Notes under the pieces: model-generated | Databases searched by the model: none | The model's input: the letters and a program-made list of their open reading frames with translations, nothing else | Told to the model about the DNA's origin: nothing | Position numbers and translations under genes: made by a program | Part shown: positions 7,702-15,441 of the stretch, in pieces | Position numbering within the stretch: position 1 is the stretch's first letter | Layout: each line of letters opens with the position of its first letter | Origin: Gammaproteobacteria bacterium | GTDB taxonomy: Bacteria > Pseudomonadota > Gammaproteobacteria > Steroidobacterales > GCA-2729495 | Direction: 5' to 3' | DNA: 36,306 bases | Assembly: GCA_024277915.1 (NCBI GenBank) | Contig: JAJRUG010000105.1 | Coordinates: forward strand, 1 to 36,306

Positions 7702-8350
7702 CACTGCCTCGTTGATCATCACCGAGCGCCGTTTCAAAAAACGCCGCGACCGTACGCCCCAACCGTGTTGCAAGACGGCCATCAATTTCTGAAACAGATG
7801 AAATGATCTGGCAGTCACCACGTTGCATCAGTGGATCTGTTTCCAGTTTCCACGCGCTATCCGTGCTGCCGGGTTTCAGCTGCTGTTGTATGAGTGCAGC
7901 GTCCTCGGGGTGAACCCGAACGATAATGTCGGTGTTCGAGGAGGGCAGGGCGGTGAGTCCATCACGAACGACACCGATAACGTGCGTTGGATCAATTTTA
8001 ATTTCCCTGCGTATCAGCTGGTGTGAGATTGCAGTGACCAGTGCAACAATTTCCTCTTCCATCCGGTGATCAAGGTCATCCAGTGGCCGGGCCAACGACT
8101 GTAGTATCCGGCCCAGTGCCTGCGCTTTTTCAGTGACTTCCTGTGAACCGGCGGCGATACCTGCTGCATAGCCTTCGATATGTCCCTGCTCCCAGGCTTG
8201 CTGCTTCAGGGCAATTGGATCAAGTTTTGCCAGGGCAACGGGTACCCCCGGAACCGGACTGCGGGCAGCGAGTTCTTCGACTGTCGGTGGTTCCCAGACA
8301 GCACAGCTCTCGGTGACCGTGTCCCTGCATAGCAACCTAGATGAAGTCAT
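7694..8350 (-). CDS. fliH: Flagellar export ATPase regulator FliH
   Basis: FliH forms a dimeric stalk that binds FliI and links it to FliN in the C ring. The product of 218 residues from ATG 8350 has a Pro/Ala-rich N-terminus, then EQGHIEGYAAGIAAG. This shows the GxxxG-like spacing common in FliH, and a helical/coiled region and a C-terminal V-type ATPase E-subunit-like domain follow. That domain includes RREIKIDPTHVIGVVRDGLTALP and IIVRVHPEDAALI. A GTG at 8362 is a possible earlier start. The gene overlaps fliG at its start and fliI at its end. Confidence 0.93.
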   Translation of the reverse strand: MTSSRLLCRDTVTESCAVWEPPTVEELAARSPVPGVPVALAKLDPIALKQQAWEQGHIEGYAAGIAAGSQEVTEKAQALGRILQSLARPLDDLDHRMEEEIVALVTAISHQLIRREIKIDPTHVIGVVRDGLTALPSSNTDIIVRVHPEDAALIQQQLKPGSTDSAWKLETDPLMQRGDCQIISSVSEIDGRLATRLGRTVAAFFETALGDDQRGSDD

Positions 8351-9335
8351 CGCCACCCCCACTCAACATGACTGTTCCCTCATCTGCCAGCCGGCGCAAC
8401 ACGCTTGATATTTCGTTTTGTGCTGCCTGTACATCAGACAGTTTGACCGGTCCTTTGGAATCCATATCGTCTTTCAGCAATTCTGCGGCTCGTTTTGACA
8501 TGTTGGAGAAGATTTTTTCCTGAAGCTCGGAGTCAGCACCCTTGAGAGCCATCAACAGTAATTCAGAGGTCACTTCCCTGACGACAGCCTGGATGCCGCG
8601 GTCATCGATCTCGAGCAGTGTTTCGAACACAACCATGTTGTCCTGGATTTCCTGGCTGAGTTCTGAATCCTTTTGGGTGAGGTCATCAAGAATTCGTTTT
8701 TCCGGTTCTTTCTCTGCAGCATTGAGAATTTCGGCTGCTGCCCTGATGCCACCCATTGGTGTGACCTTTGCGGAGCCGGAATCAGTAAAGCGCTTGTTGA
8801 ATACGTCATCCAGTTCGGCTATTGCGGTTTGGGGCACCTCATCCATTTTTGCAATTCGACCGATGACATCGCTGGCGAGACTCAGAGGCAGTTGCGTGAT
8901 AACCAATGAAGCCTGCGGTGGTTCCAGCCCGGCGAGCAGGATGGCAATCACCTGCGGGTGTTCACGGTGAATCATCTCGGTGATTTCCGTTGCTTCCATT
9001 AGCTGAAAGGAGTCCAGGCCACGAGGGGCGTCTTCAATCAGACGTTCCATCATATGGTTCGCCTTGTCTTCCCCCAGCGAACTGGAAAGCAGCCTTTTGA
9101 GGAACCGCGGAGAGCGGCCGACCAGTGGTGCTTCGGATTCAACCCCGTCGGCAAAATTAGTCAGTACCGATTCTGCATCTTCACGCGATACCTTTTTCAG
9201 GCTTGCCATCGCCTGCCCGATGCGTTGCACTTCGGGCACGGGCATATGCTTCATGATATCAATCGCTTCCTGCTCGCTTAGCGACATCAGGAAGACAGCA
9301 GCGCGTTCGCTACCATTCAGGTCGACTTCACTCAT
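8337..9335 (-). CDS. fliG: Flagellar motor switch protein FliG
   Basis: FliG couples the C ring to the MS ring and interacts with the stator to produce torque. The 332 residues match the family length. The N-terminal domain begins LNGSERAAVFLMSLSEQEA and binds FliF. The middle domain has the EHPQVIAILLAGLEPPQASLVI segment (the EHPQ motif). The C-terminal domain carries the charged torque helix, with FETLLEIDDRGIQAVVREVTSELLLMALKGA and SNMSKRAAELLKDDM. The start overlaps the fliF stop by 8 nt. Confidence 0.97.
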   Translation of the reverse strand: MSEVDLNGSERAAVFLMSLSEQEAIDIMKHMPVPEVQRIGQAMASLKKVSREDAESVLTNFADGVESEAPLVGRSPRFLKRLLSSSLGEDKANHMMERLIEDAPRGLDSFQLMEATEITEMIHREHPQVIAILLAGLEPPQASLVITQLPLSLASDVIGRIAKMDEVPQTAIAELDDVFNKRFTDSGSAKVTPMGGIRAAAEILNAAEKEPEKRILDDLTQKDSELSQEIQDNMVVFETLLEIDDRGIQAVVREVTSELLLMALKGADSELQEKIFSNMSKRAAELLKDDMDSKGPVKLSDVQAAQNEISSVLRRLADEGTVMLSGGGDDFI

Positions 9336-10911
9336 CTGTCTGTACCCATGATCTGACTATTTGAGCTACTCGCTCGGGGTTTTTATCGGCAAGCTGTCGG
9401 GCGACACTGACTTTGTCGTCAAAGGTCAGGGGTTTTGGCGGGCCGCTATCGAGAGCTGCTGCAGCCATGGCGGCCCCGGCGCTCCCGGCAATTGCGGGAA
9501 CGGCAGGCGGCGGTGTACCAGTCAGTCCGAGGCTTCGTATTAACGGCCGCACCACCATCAGACCGATGACCAGTACCAGTATTGCACTGAGTATCTGTTT
9601 GAGGATGTCGCGCAGCCCTGCATTCTCAAGCAGGCCGGGTTCTTCCATCGGTTCAAGCTCCGGTGCGCTGTAGAATGAGACATTGCTGACGCTGATCGTA
9701 TCCCCGCGTTGTTCGGAGAACCCTACGGCTTCCTTTACAATTTGTGTCAATTCTTCGAGTTCCGTTGCAGTCAGTGGTTCGCTGATTGTTTCACCTTCTT
9801 CATTGACTGCATCCTTGTCGTCGACGACGACTGCAACGGCGAGTCGGGTAATCCTGTTTGTGGGCTGGCGTGTATGACTTAAGGTTCGATTGAGCTCGAA
9901 GTTCCTGGTCTGTCTGCTTGATTGATTGACAGGTGCTCCAGCGGCTGATTGTTGTGCTGCCGGATCCGCCGCTGCAGGGGGTTGATTGCTCAGCGCACCG
10001 GGAATACCTCCTGCTGATGCAGTGTTCTCGGTACGGTCCTCGGAGATTTGTTCGCTGCGAACCACCGTATTGTCCGGATCATATTGTTCGCGGGTTTCTT
10101 CAACCACAGTGAAGTCCATATCTGCACTCACTGTGGCGCGAATCCTGCCGGGGCCGAGTAGTGGTATGAGCAGTCTTTCAATCCGGTTTACATAGGATGC
10201 TTCCAGGTTTCGTACATATTCAAACTGTTGTGTGCTGATCGCCATTTCACTTGAGTCGTCAGGCGAACTCAGCAGGACTCCCTGCTGATCTACAACCGTG
10301 ATCTGGGCTGAGCTTAAATTGGGAATACTGGATGCGACCAGGTGAACAATGGCTGAGACCTGGGATTGTTCCAGTTTTCTGCCCGGATAGAGGCTGATCA
10401 TCACAGAAGCGCTCGCCGCACTTTGCGATCTGAGAAAGGCTGATGCCTTTGGCAGTGCGAGGTGTACCCGCGCATTTTGGACCGGCCTGAGATTGGTGAC
10501 GGTTCTTGCCAATTCGGTTTCCAGTGCATGGTGGTAGCGTGCTGTTTCCATGAACTGACTGGTGCTGAAACCGGATTCACCGGCGATACTTTCAAGGCCA
10601 AAGCCGGAGCCACGAGGCAAACCCTGCGATGCAAGTTTCAATCGAGCTTCATGCACCTGGCCATCAGGCACCAGGATAGCGCCTGACTTCCGGTCGATTT
10701 CATAGGGGATTTCCGCGGCACTCAGGACAGCAACTACTTCGCTGGCCTCCTGACCGGAGATATTGCTATAAAGCAGGCTGAAATTCGGTTCCCAGAGCCA
10801 CATTGCTGCCATTACGCCCGCCGCGATACTGATCGCCAGACTGCCCAGCAGCATGAGTTGCCTCATACCCGGGATCTGACCGATTCCGCCTGTTACAGTT
10901 GCTTCCGCCAT
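9328..10911 (-). CDS. fliF: Flagellar MS-ring protein FliF
   Basis: FliF builds the MS ring in the inner membrane, the base on which the C ring and rod assemble. The chosen ATG at 10911 gives 527 residues; a TTG five codons earlier also opens the frame. Transmembrane helices lie near the N-terminus (LMLLGSLAISIAAGVMAAMWLW) and near residue 440 (ILKQILSAILVLVIGLMVV). Between them are the ring-building motifs YSNISGQEASEVVAVLSAAEIPYEI, TSQFMETARYHHALETELARTV and ARVHLALPK. A Gln/Ala/Pro-rich linker precedes RLAVAVVVDD. The C-terminal tail is the FliG-binding part. Confidence 0.97.
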   Translation of the reverse strand: MAEATVTGGIGQIPGMRQLMLLGSLAISIAAGVMAAMWLWEPNFSLLYSNISGQEASEVVAVLSAAEIPYEIDRKSGAILVPDGQVHEARLKLASQGLPRGSGFGLESIAGESGFSTSQFMETARYHHALETELARTVTNLRPVQNARVHLALPKASAFLRSQSAASASVMISLYPGRKLEQSQVSAIVHLVASSIPNLSSAQITVVDQQGVLLSSPDDSSEMAISTQQFEYVRNLEASYVNRIERLLIPLLGPGRIRATVSADMDFTVVEETREQYDPDNTVVRSEQISEDRTENTASAGGIPGALSNQPPAAADPAAQQSAAGAPVNQSSRQTRNFELNRTLSHTRQPTNRITRLAVAVVVDDKDAVNEEGETISEPLTATELEELTQIVKEAVGFSEQRGDTISVSNVSFYSAPELEPMEEPGLLENAGLRDILKQILSAILVLVIGLMVVRPLIRSLGLTGTPPPAVPAIAGSAGAAMAAAALDSGPPKPLTFDDKVSVARQLADKNPERVAQIVRSWVQTDE

Positions 10912-10922
10912 TATCCAGTTCC

Positions 10923-11252
10923 TCAAATCGGCATGTTCATGACTTCACGGTAGGCATCGACAAGTCGATTGCGCACCTCAGCCATGGCTTGAAACGACAC
11001 GCTGGCCTTTTGCATGGAGACCATGACTTCGGCAATGCTGGTATCAGTGGCGCCGGTCTGGAAATCCTTGACCAGGGCGCCGGCAGTGCTTTGCTGCTCA
11101 TTGACCTTTTCGATTGCCTGCTTGAGCACATCACCGAATCCGGGGCCAGTGACGCCCTGGTTGGTTTCAACGGGATTCATTTCCATGGGCTGCCGCAGGT
11201 TGGCATTCAATGCCCGCATCTGCTCAACCACTTTGCTGATTTCCATGCTCAT
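10923..11252 (-). CDS. fliE: Flagellar hook-basal body complex protein FliE
   Basis: FliE joins the MS ring to the proximal rod and is the first rod component exported. It has 109 residues, the usual size, with the C-terminal signature VMVSMQKASVSFQAMAEVRNRLVDAYREVMNMPI. The ATG overlaps the flrC stop, so fliE and the downstream fliF-J genes may be read through from the flrBC promoter. No clear sigma-54 or sigma-28 site was found in the last 150 bp of flrC. An alternative ATG two codons later is possible. Confidence 0.95.
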   Translation of the reverse strand: MSMEISKVVEQMRALNANLRQPMEMNPVETNQGVTGPGFGDVLKQAIEKVNEQQSTAGALVKDFQTGATDTSIAEVMVSMQKASVSFQAMAEVRNRLVDAYREVMNMPI

Positions 11253-12622
11253 AGACTATTCTCCGAAACAATCCTGATCTGATGATCGGGAATGCGAACA
11301 CCGGCATCTCGCAGCCGTGCAATTTTGTAGCGCAGCGTGCGCGGGCTGATGCCCAGAATCTCGGCAGCCTGTTTTCGGCTGCCGCCGCCCTGGGTGAGTG
11401 CCCGGATAATCAGTTTTCCCTCAACGCTTTGCATGTTTCCACTCAAGTCCTGCGGCTCTTCAGGCCGGGCAGTATCCGACTGTGGTTTGTGTACCAGTGT
11501 GAGGGCGCCTTCAAACCGAAGGTCGTGAGCGTGTATGGTGTTGCCATTGCACAGGATCAGTGTTCGCTGCACCAGGTTCTGCAGTTCCCTGACATTGCCC
11601 GGCCAGCCATGCTGACAGAGGTGCTGTATCGCCTGCTCAGTGAGTTGCGGTGCCGGGCGCTTGTCCTGACAAATGTTCTGAATGAAATAGTTGGCCAGAG
11701 GAGCGATATCACCAGGCCTGTCGCGCAGTGGTGGCAATGTAATTGGAAAAACGCTAATCCGGTAGTACAAGTCTTCCCGGAATCTTCCTTCCAGTACTTC
11801 TTCACGCAGGTCACGGTTGGTGGTGGCTACAATGCGCACATCCAGGGGAATACTTGATTTGCTGCCAATGCGCTCGACCTCGCGTTCTTGCAGTACCCGG
11901 AGCAGTTTCGCCTGAAGGCCCAGATCCATTTCGCTGATTTCATCCAGCAGCAATGTGCCGTTGTTAGCCTGTTCAAACTTTCCCGCCCTGGCCTCATGTG
12001 CGCCGGTGAAGGCGCCTTTTTCGTGGCCGAATAAAAGCGCTTCCAGCATGTTTTCCGGGATGGCAGCGCAGTTGATCGCGACAAAAGGACCGGATGCACG
12101 ATCTGATTCCTGGTGGACGACCTGGGCAAATACTTCCTTGCCGGTGCCACTTTCACCCTGTAGCAATACAGTGGTATCGCTTGCAGCGACCTTTTTCGTC
12201 AGGTTCAGTACTTCTATGGTGACCGGGTCTACGGCGAGTGTGTTCTCGGTGCAGCGGGATACAGGCATCATGGATTCCAGCTTGTCGACCAGAATCTGTG
12301 CAGAGAACGGCTTGATCAAATAGTCGGTCGCACCTTCGAGAATGGTTTCAACGGCATGGGGAATCGTGCCGTGCGCAGTGACCATCAATACGGGCAGTTG
12401 CGGGTGATGCTTGCGAATTTTTCGCAGTAGCTGGCAACCGTCCATTGGCTTCATCTGGTAATCGGTGACCACGGCGGAGACCGGTGATTCGTCCAGTACT
12501 TCCAGCGCAGCTTTGCCGTCCCCTGCCTCCAGTACCTGGTAGCCGGCAAGGCCAAGCGTTTGTGCCAGTGCGGTACGCAGGTTGAAATCATCTTCTACGA
12601 GTAAGATTGGCCGTTTATTCAT
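11249..12622 (-). CDS. flrC: Sigma-54-dependent flagellar response regulator FlrC/FleR
   Basis: This is an NtrC-type activator that, once phosphorylated, remodels sigma-54 polymerase at hook and basal-body promoters. The 457 residues comprise a receiver domain (phospho-acceptor Asp54 in VVTDYQMKPMDG, Lys104 in YLIKPF) and an AAA+ domain. The AAA+ domain has Walker A GESGTGKE (155-162), the sigma-54-contacting GAFTGA loop (202-207), Walker B GTLLLDE and an arginine-finger region FREDLYYR. A Fis-type helix-turn-helix (RKQAAEILGISPRTLRYKI) ends the protein. It overlaps flrB by the ATGA type, so the two are translated as a pair. Confidence 0.94.
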   Translation of the reverse strand: MNKRPILLVEDDFNLRTALAQTLGLAGYQVLEAGDGKAALEVLDESPVSAVVTDYQMKPMDGCQLLRKIRKHHPQLPVLMVTAHGTIPHAVETILEGATDYLIKPFSAQILVDKLESMMPVSRCTENTLAVDPVTIEVLNLTKKVAASDTTVLLQGESGTGKEVFAQVVHQESDRASGPFVAINCAAIPENMLEALLFGHEKGAFTGAHEARAGKFEQANNGTLLLDEISEMDLGLQAKLLRVLQEREVERIGSKSSIPLDVRIVATTNRDLREEVLEGRFREDLYYRISVFPITLPPLRDRPGDIAPLANYFIQNICQDKRPAPQLTEQAIQHLCQHGWPGNVRELQNLVQRTLILCNGNTIHAHDLRFEGALTLVHKPQSDTARPEEPQDLSGNMQSVEGKLIIRALTQGGGSRKQAAEILGISPRTLRYKIARLRDAGVRIPDHQIRIVSENSL

Positions 12623-13845
12623 GCTGCTTCATCCTTTGCCAGAGTCGTTACCAGGGCGGTTGCTTTGAGGTCGGTTTTGATACAGTTGGAGACAGGCAGG
12701 CGCACAATGAATTGCGCCCCACCTGACGGGTTGTCTTTGAGAACAATTTCACCACCATGCGCACGTACGACAGATTGCGCGACGGCGAGACCAAGACCTG
12801 TTCCGTCTGATCTGGAGGTGAAAAACGGTTTGAATATCTTGTCCCTGATTTCGGGTGTCACGCCGGGACCGTTGTCGGATACTTGTATCTCGATTTGCAA
12901 CGGGGTGATTGCAGTAGTGATCTCTACGCGGGCCTGTGAGCCGGCTGCCTGGAAAGCATTGGTTGCAAGGTTCAGGATTGCACCCGCCAGTGCTTCTTTG
13001 TTACCGGTCAGCCTTGTAGAGGTTGTCACCTTTTCGATATCAAGTTGTTGGCCGGCTTTTTTTATCGGGGCCAGTGAAGTAGTCAGCGTATCCAGCAGGT
13101 CAGAAAGATCAAACCTGCTTTCCGACTGGTTCGCACCACGAGCGAATTGCAGCATGTCGCTGATCAACTGCTCGAGGTCGTGAAGACAACTGGTAGCGTT
13201 ATCGAGCATTGCCTGGCGCTGCTCTGCGTTCAGCTCGGTATGTGAGGCGTTACTGGTATACAGCAGTGCGGCAGAAAGGGGTGTCCGGATCTGGTGTGCC
13301 AGGGCTGCGGCCATTTCGCCCATGGCAGCCAGACGTTGATGCCGTGCCAGCAGTTCCTGAATCTTGCGGTGTTCGGATACATCTGTGAGTAGCAGCACAC
13401 GGCCCGGGCCGGGTTCCATGGCTTTTTGAGCCAGGCTGATGCGGCGTCCGTCTCTGAGTGTCAGGTCGCCGTTCAGATCACCACTGTGATTCTCGAATGC
13501 GCGGCTGGAGACCATTGTCCACTCAAGATCCTGCAGCGGTTCGCCGAGAAAATGACTGGCAACCGAGTTAATCTGTTTTACCCTGCCATTTTCGTCCAGC
13601 ATGATCACCGCCCCTGGCAAGGCTTCCAGCAGGGTCGTCAATTGATTGGCGAGCTCGTGATTACGCTGCGCTTCTTCAGCTCGCTCCTGGTTGGCGATAT
13701 TGAGCTCGGCCTGCAGCTGCACGGCACGCTGTTGCAGGCCATCATACGAGGCTTGTAGCTGCCCGGAGACTTCATTGAAGGTCTCGAAGGCTTGCTGAAG
13801 CCCGGTCATATCCTGATGCGGGGTCGGGTTCATTTCCATTGGCAT
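12619..13845 (-). CDS. flrB: Flagellar sensor histidine kinase FlrB/FleS
   Basis: FlrB phosphorylates FlrC. The 408-residue protein has no transmembrane segment, as expected for this cytosolic kinase. It has an N-terminal coiled coil (about residues 25-70), a PAS domain (roughly 65-155, from LLEALPGAVIMLDENGRVKQINSVASHFLG) and a HisKA domain with the phospho-acceptor His184 in ALAHQIRTPLSAALL. The HATPase domain carries an N box with NAFQAA, a G1 box DNGPGV and a G2 box GTGLGLA. Several in-frame ATGs cluster at the start (codons 1, 3 and 5). It lies downstream of a sigma-54 promoter and directly before flrC. Confidence 0.93.
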   Translation of the reverse strand: MPMEMNPTPHQDMTGLQQAFETFNEVSGQLQASYDGLQQRAVQLQAELNIANQERAEEAQRNHELANQLTTLLEALPGAVIMLDENGRVKQINSVASHFLGEPLQDLEWTMVSSRAFENHSGDLNGDLTLRDGRRISLAQKAMEPGPGRVLLLTDVSEHRKIQELLARHQRLAAMGEMAAALAHQIRTPLSAALLYTSNASHTELNAEQRQAMLDNATSCLHDLEQLISDMLQFARGANQSESRFDLSDLLDTLTTSLAPIKKAGQQLDIEKVTTSTRLTGNKEALAGAILNLATNAFQAAGSQARVEITTAITPLQIEIQVSDNGPGVTPEIRDKIFKPFFTSRSDGTGLGLAVAQSVVRAHGGEIVLKDNPSGGAQFIVRLPVSNCIKTDLKATALVTTLAKDEAA

Positions 13846-13879
13846 AGCTTTAGGTGACTGATACTCACCCTAAGTCAAA

Positions 13880-13894
13880 GCAAGAAGCGTGCCG
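13880..13894 (-). promoter_or_regulatory. Sigma-54 promoter for flrBC
   Basis: The minus strand reads CGGCACGCTTCTTGC, one change from TGGCAC-N5-TTGC. It ends about 35 nt before the flrB ATG. This matches the known logic in which a FleQ/FlrA master regulator with sigma-54 turns on the two-component pair. Confidence 0.78.
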
Positions 13895-13957
13895 GAATGG
13901 AATGTACTATGTTAAACAGTAACTTATGGAAAGTCCCGCCAGTTTTTCAGCTCAAGC

Positions 13958-13971
13958 GTCAGAATATTGAA
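13958..13971. promoter_or_regulatory. Weak FleQ/FlrA-like box upstream of flrBC
   Basis: GTCAGAATATTGAA matches the FleQ palindrome GTCAATAAATTGAC at 10 of 14 positions, keeping the outer TCA and TTGA half-sites. It lies 64 bp upstream of the sigma-54 element, nearly the same spacing as the better box at fliL. The match alone is weak; the shared spacing is what makes it worth listing. Confidence 0.35.
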
Positions 13972-13990
13972 GCCAATATACGTATCAGTG

Positions 13991-14614
13991 TCAGTTTTTT
14001 GGCGCCAGAAAGGTGCCTGATTCAGTGAAACCGGTATCCATGAATACGCCGGTTCCTTTTGCTATGGCAATTTGACGACGGTGACGCCGGAACACCAGTT
14101 TTTCCATTCCGGTGCATACCGGGGCCGACAGGGCTTCGAATCTGGCTAAGAACCACCGTACACCTGAGCGTTCGACTGTGCCGACAATCCTGCCGGCGAG
14201 TCGCAGGGACAATGGCAGCATGCTATTGGGGTAAATCGTGAGGTAGCCCGTATCGCCAGCTGCTGATTTGTCCTGGTTACCGGATGCCCATTCGACACTG
14301 TTTGATCTGAGCACCAGGGAGCGTAGCGGTGGCACGCCGAACTGGTTACCAACCAGTCTTCCGACCAGGCTCAGCAGTACATCAATCTTTGCTTCAAGAT
14401 GGCTCAGATCGACAGCAGAGCCTGCAGAATCACCCGCAGAGTCGCGGGGGGCTTCCTCGAATACCGACAGCGCCTGTAATGCTCGCGCTGTTTCCATATT
14501 GATATGTTCTACGGTTGCAGCGTCTTCAAGATCAGCAGTTTCCCAGGACAGGGGCAATTGATCATGCAGTGCCAGGCCCTCGAATTCATCCTTGCTTGCC
14601 GCCTGGATCATCAT
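13991..14614 (-). CDS. Atypical PilZ-family (tPilZ-like) protein in the flagellar cluster
   Basis: The 207-residue cytosolic protein resembles the atypical PilZ family found near flagellar export chaperones. The N-terminal region has LPLSWETADLE. A helical segment (LSHLEAKIDVLLSLVGRLVG) is of the type that mediates oligomerisation. A beta-rich domain follows, with YLTIYPNSMLPLSLRLAGRIVG, and the closing motif GMEKLVFRRHRRQIAIA. The canonical c-di-GMP signature RxxxR...D/NxSxxG is not obvious, so ligand binding is uncertain. The ATG overlaps the fliT stop. It occupies the interval where flrA/fleQ usually lies. Family assignment is from remembered motif pattern. Confidence 0.75.
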   Translation of the reverse strand: MMIQAASKDEFEGLALHDQLPLSWETADLEDAATVEHINMETARALQALSVFEEAPRDSAGDSAGSAVDLSHLEAKIDVLLSLVGRLVGNQFGVPPLRSLVLRSNSVEWASGNQDKSAAGDTGYLTIYPNSMLPLSLRLAGRIVGTVERSGVRWFLARFEALSAPVCTGMEKLVFRRHRRQIAIAKGTGVFMDTGFTESGTFLAPKN

Positions 14615-14943
14615 CCGCTCGTGACCAATCGCTCACGATGTCGCACAGCATTTGATTGGTAGGCGCGTGCGACGGCAGAGGCGTTGTTGATTCTGGTGGA
14701 GTGTCGGGTCAGCTCTTTTCTGCCGGCATGAACATTTCGAATAGACTCCTCGTTTCGCAACAGGATATTTTTGAGTACTGCCTGATCATCGGGAGACATT
14801 GTCTGGATTGAATTGTCGTTAAATAAACCGATCAACAATTGTCGCCGGTTACTCTCGATTTCATTGGCTGTTCCCCAGTCACCATTTTCAATGGCCTGCT
14901 CAACCTGTAGTGTGAGTTCGAGGATGTTGTCCAGCTGAGTCAC
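14611..14943 (-). CDS. fliT: FliT-like flagellar chaperone
   Basis: FliT is an export chaperone for FliD. This 110-residue, mostly helical protein begins with GTG (MTQLDNILELTLQVEQAIENGDW) after a GGAGG site about 10 nt upstream. The pattern of an N-terminal helix followed by WGTANEIESNRRQLLIGLF fits FliT and related short helical proteins found after fliS. Sequence conservation is low in this family, so the call depends on position (16 nt after fliS), size and helicity. Confidence 0.7.
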   Translation of the reverse strand: MTQLDNILELTLQVEQAIENGDWGTANEIESNRRQLLIGLFNDNSIQTMSPDDQAVLKNILLRNEESIRNVHAGRKELTRHSTRINNASAVARAYQSNAVRHRERLVTSG

Positions 14944-14959
14944 AGGGTTGAAGCCTCCG

Positions 14960-15403
14960 TCAGGCAGTAGTGGAGGAACTTGCTTGGACAGCTTTGAGTT
15001 GCTGTGCTTCGGGGGATTTCATCAGTTCCTGCCAACCCGACTTGATCTCATGCAGCAGGTCTTCAACTTCATCGAGAATCTCGCTGTTGTCATTGAGATT
15101 AGCCTCGACCAGACGGTTCATCATGTAGTCATACAAGGCCTCCAGGTTCTGCGCGATGTCACCGCCCTGGTCTTTGTCAAGACTGGTGCGCAGCCCGTCA
15201 ATCAGTCCAATTGCCCTGCCAAGCTCCTCGCCTTTTTGTGCTGCTTCATTGCGTGCCATGTGACCACGGGCGGTGGCAATACGACTGAGCGCCCCGTCCA
15301 TCATGTGCAGTATTAATTGCAGGCGGTCATCCGCTGCGGCGGCGCCATAGGCATTCGTGCTTCGATACTGTCCCAATGGGCTGTGACCAGATGGTGTATT
15401 CAT
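14960..15403 (-). CDS. fliS: Flagellin export chaperone FliS
   Basis: FliS binds the C-terminal helix of newly made flagellin and keeps it unfolded for export. The 147 residues include the typical N-terminus YRSTNAYGAAAADDRLQLILHMMDGALSRI, the RGHM and GEELGRAIGLIDGLRTSLD segments and LEALYDYMMNRLVEANLNDN, all classic FliS features. It follows fliD by 38 nt and is likely co-transcribed with it from the sigma-54 promoter at 16878-16892. Confidence 0.96.
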   Translation of the reverse strand: MNTPSGHSPLGQYRSTNAYGAAAADDRLQLILHMMDGALSRIATARGHMARNEAAQKGEELGRAIGLIDGLRTSLDKDQGGDIAQNLEALYDYMMNRLVEANLNDNSEILDEVEDLLHEIKSGWQELMKSPEAQQLKAVQASSSTTA

Positions 15404-15441
15404 GATGCGTATTCCCTGTAAGTTTTGTGGTGAATCATTGC

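Noticed and set aside
7240-7806. Plus-strand open frame antisense to fliI/fliH (188 codons)
   Set aside because: Shadow of well-conserved fliI and fliH; no family features.
7702-7821. N-terminal extension of fliI
   Set aside because: Lies wholly within fliH, is basic and unlike FliI, and the ATG at 7701 has a good ribosome-binding site.
11253-11400. Separate sigma-54 promoter for fliE inside the end of flrC
   Set aside because: No sequence close to TGGCAC-N5-TTGC was found; read-through from flrBC seems enough.
11282-11857. Plus-strand open frame antisense to flrC (191 codons)
   Set aside because: Shadow of the AAA+ and helix-turn-helix coding sequence.
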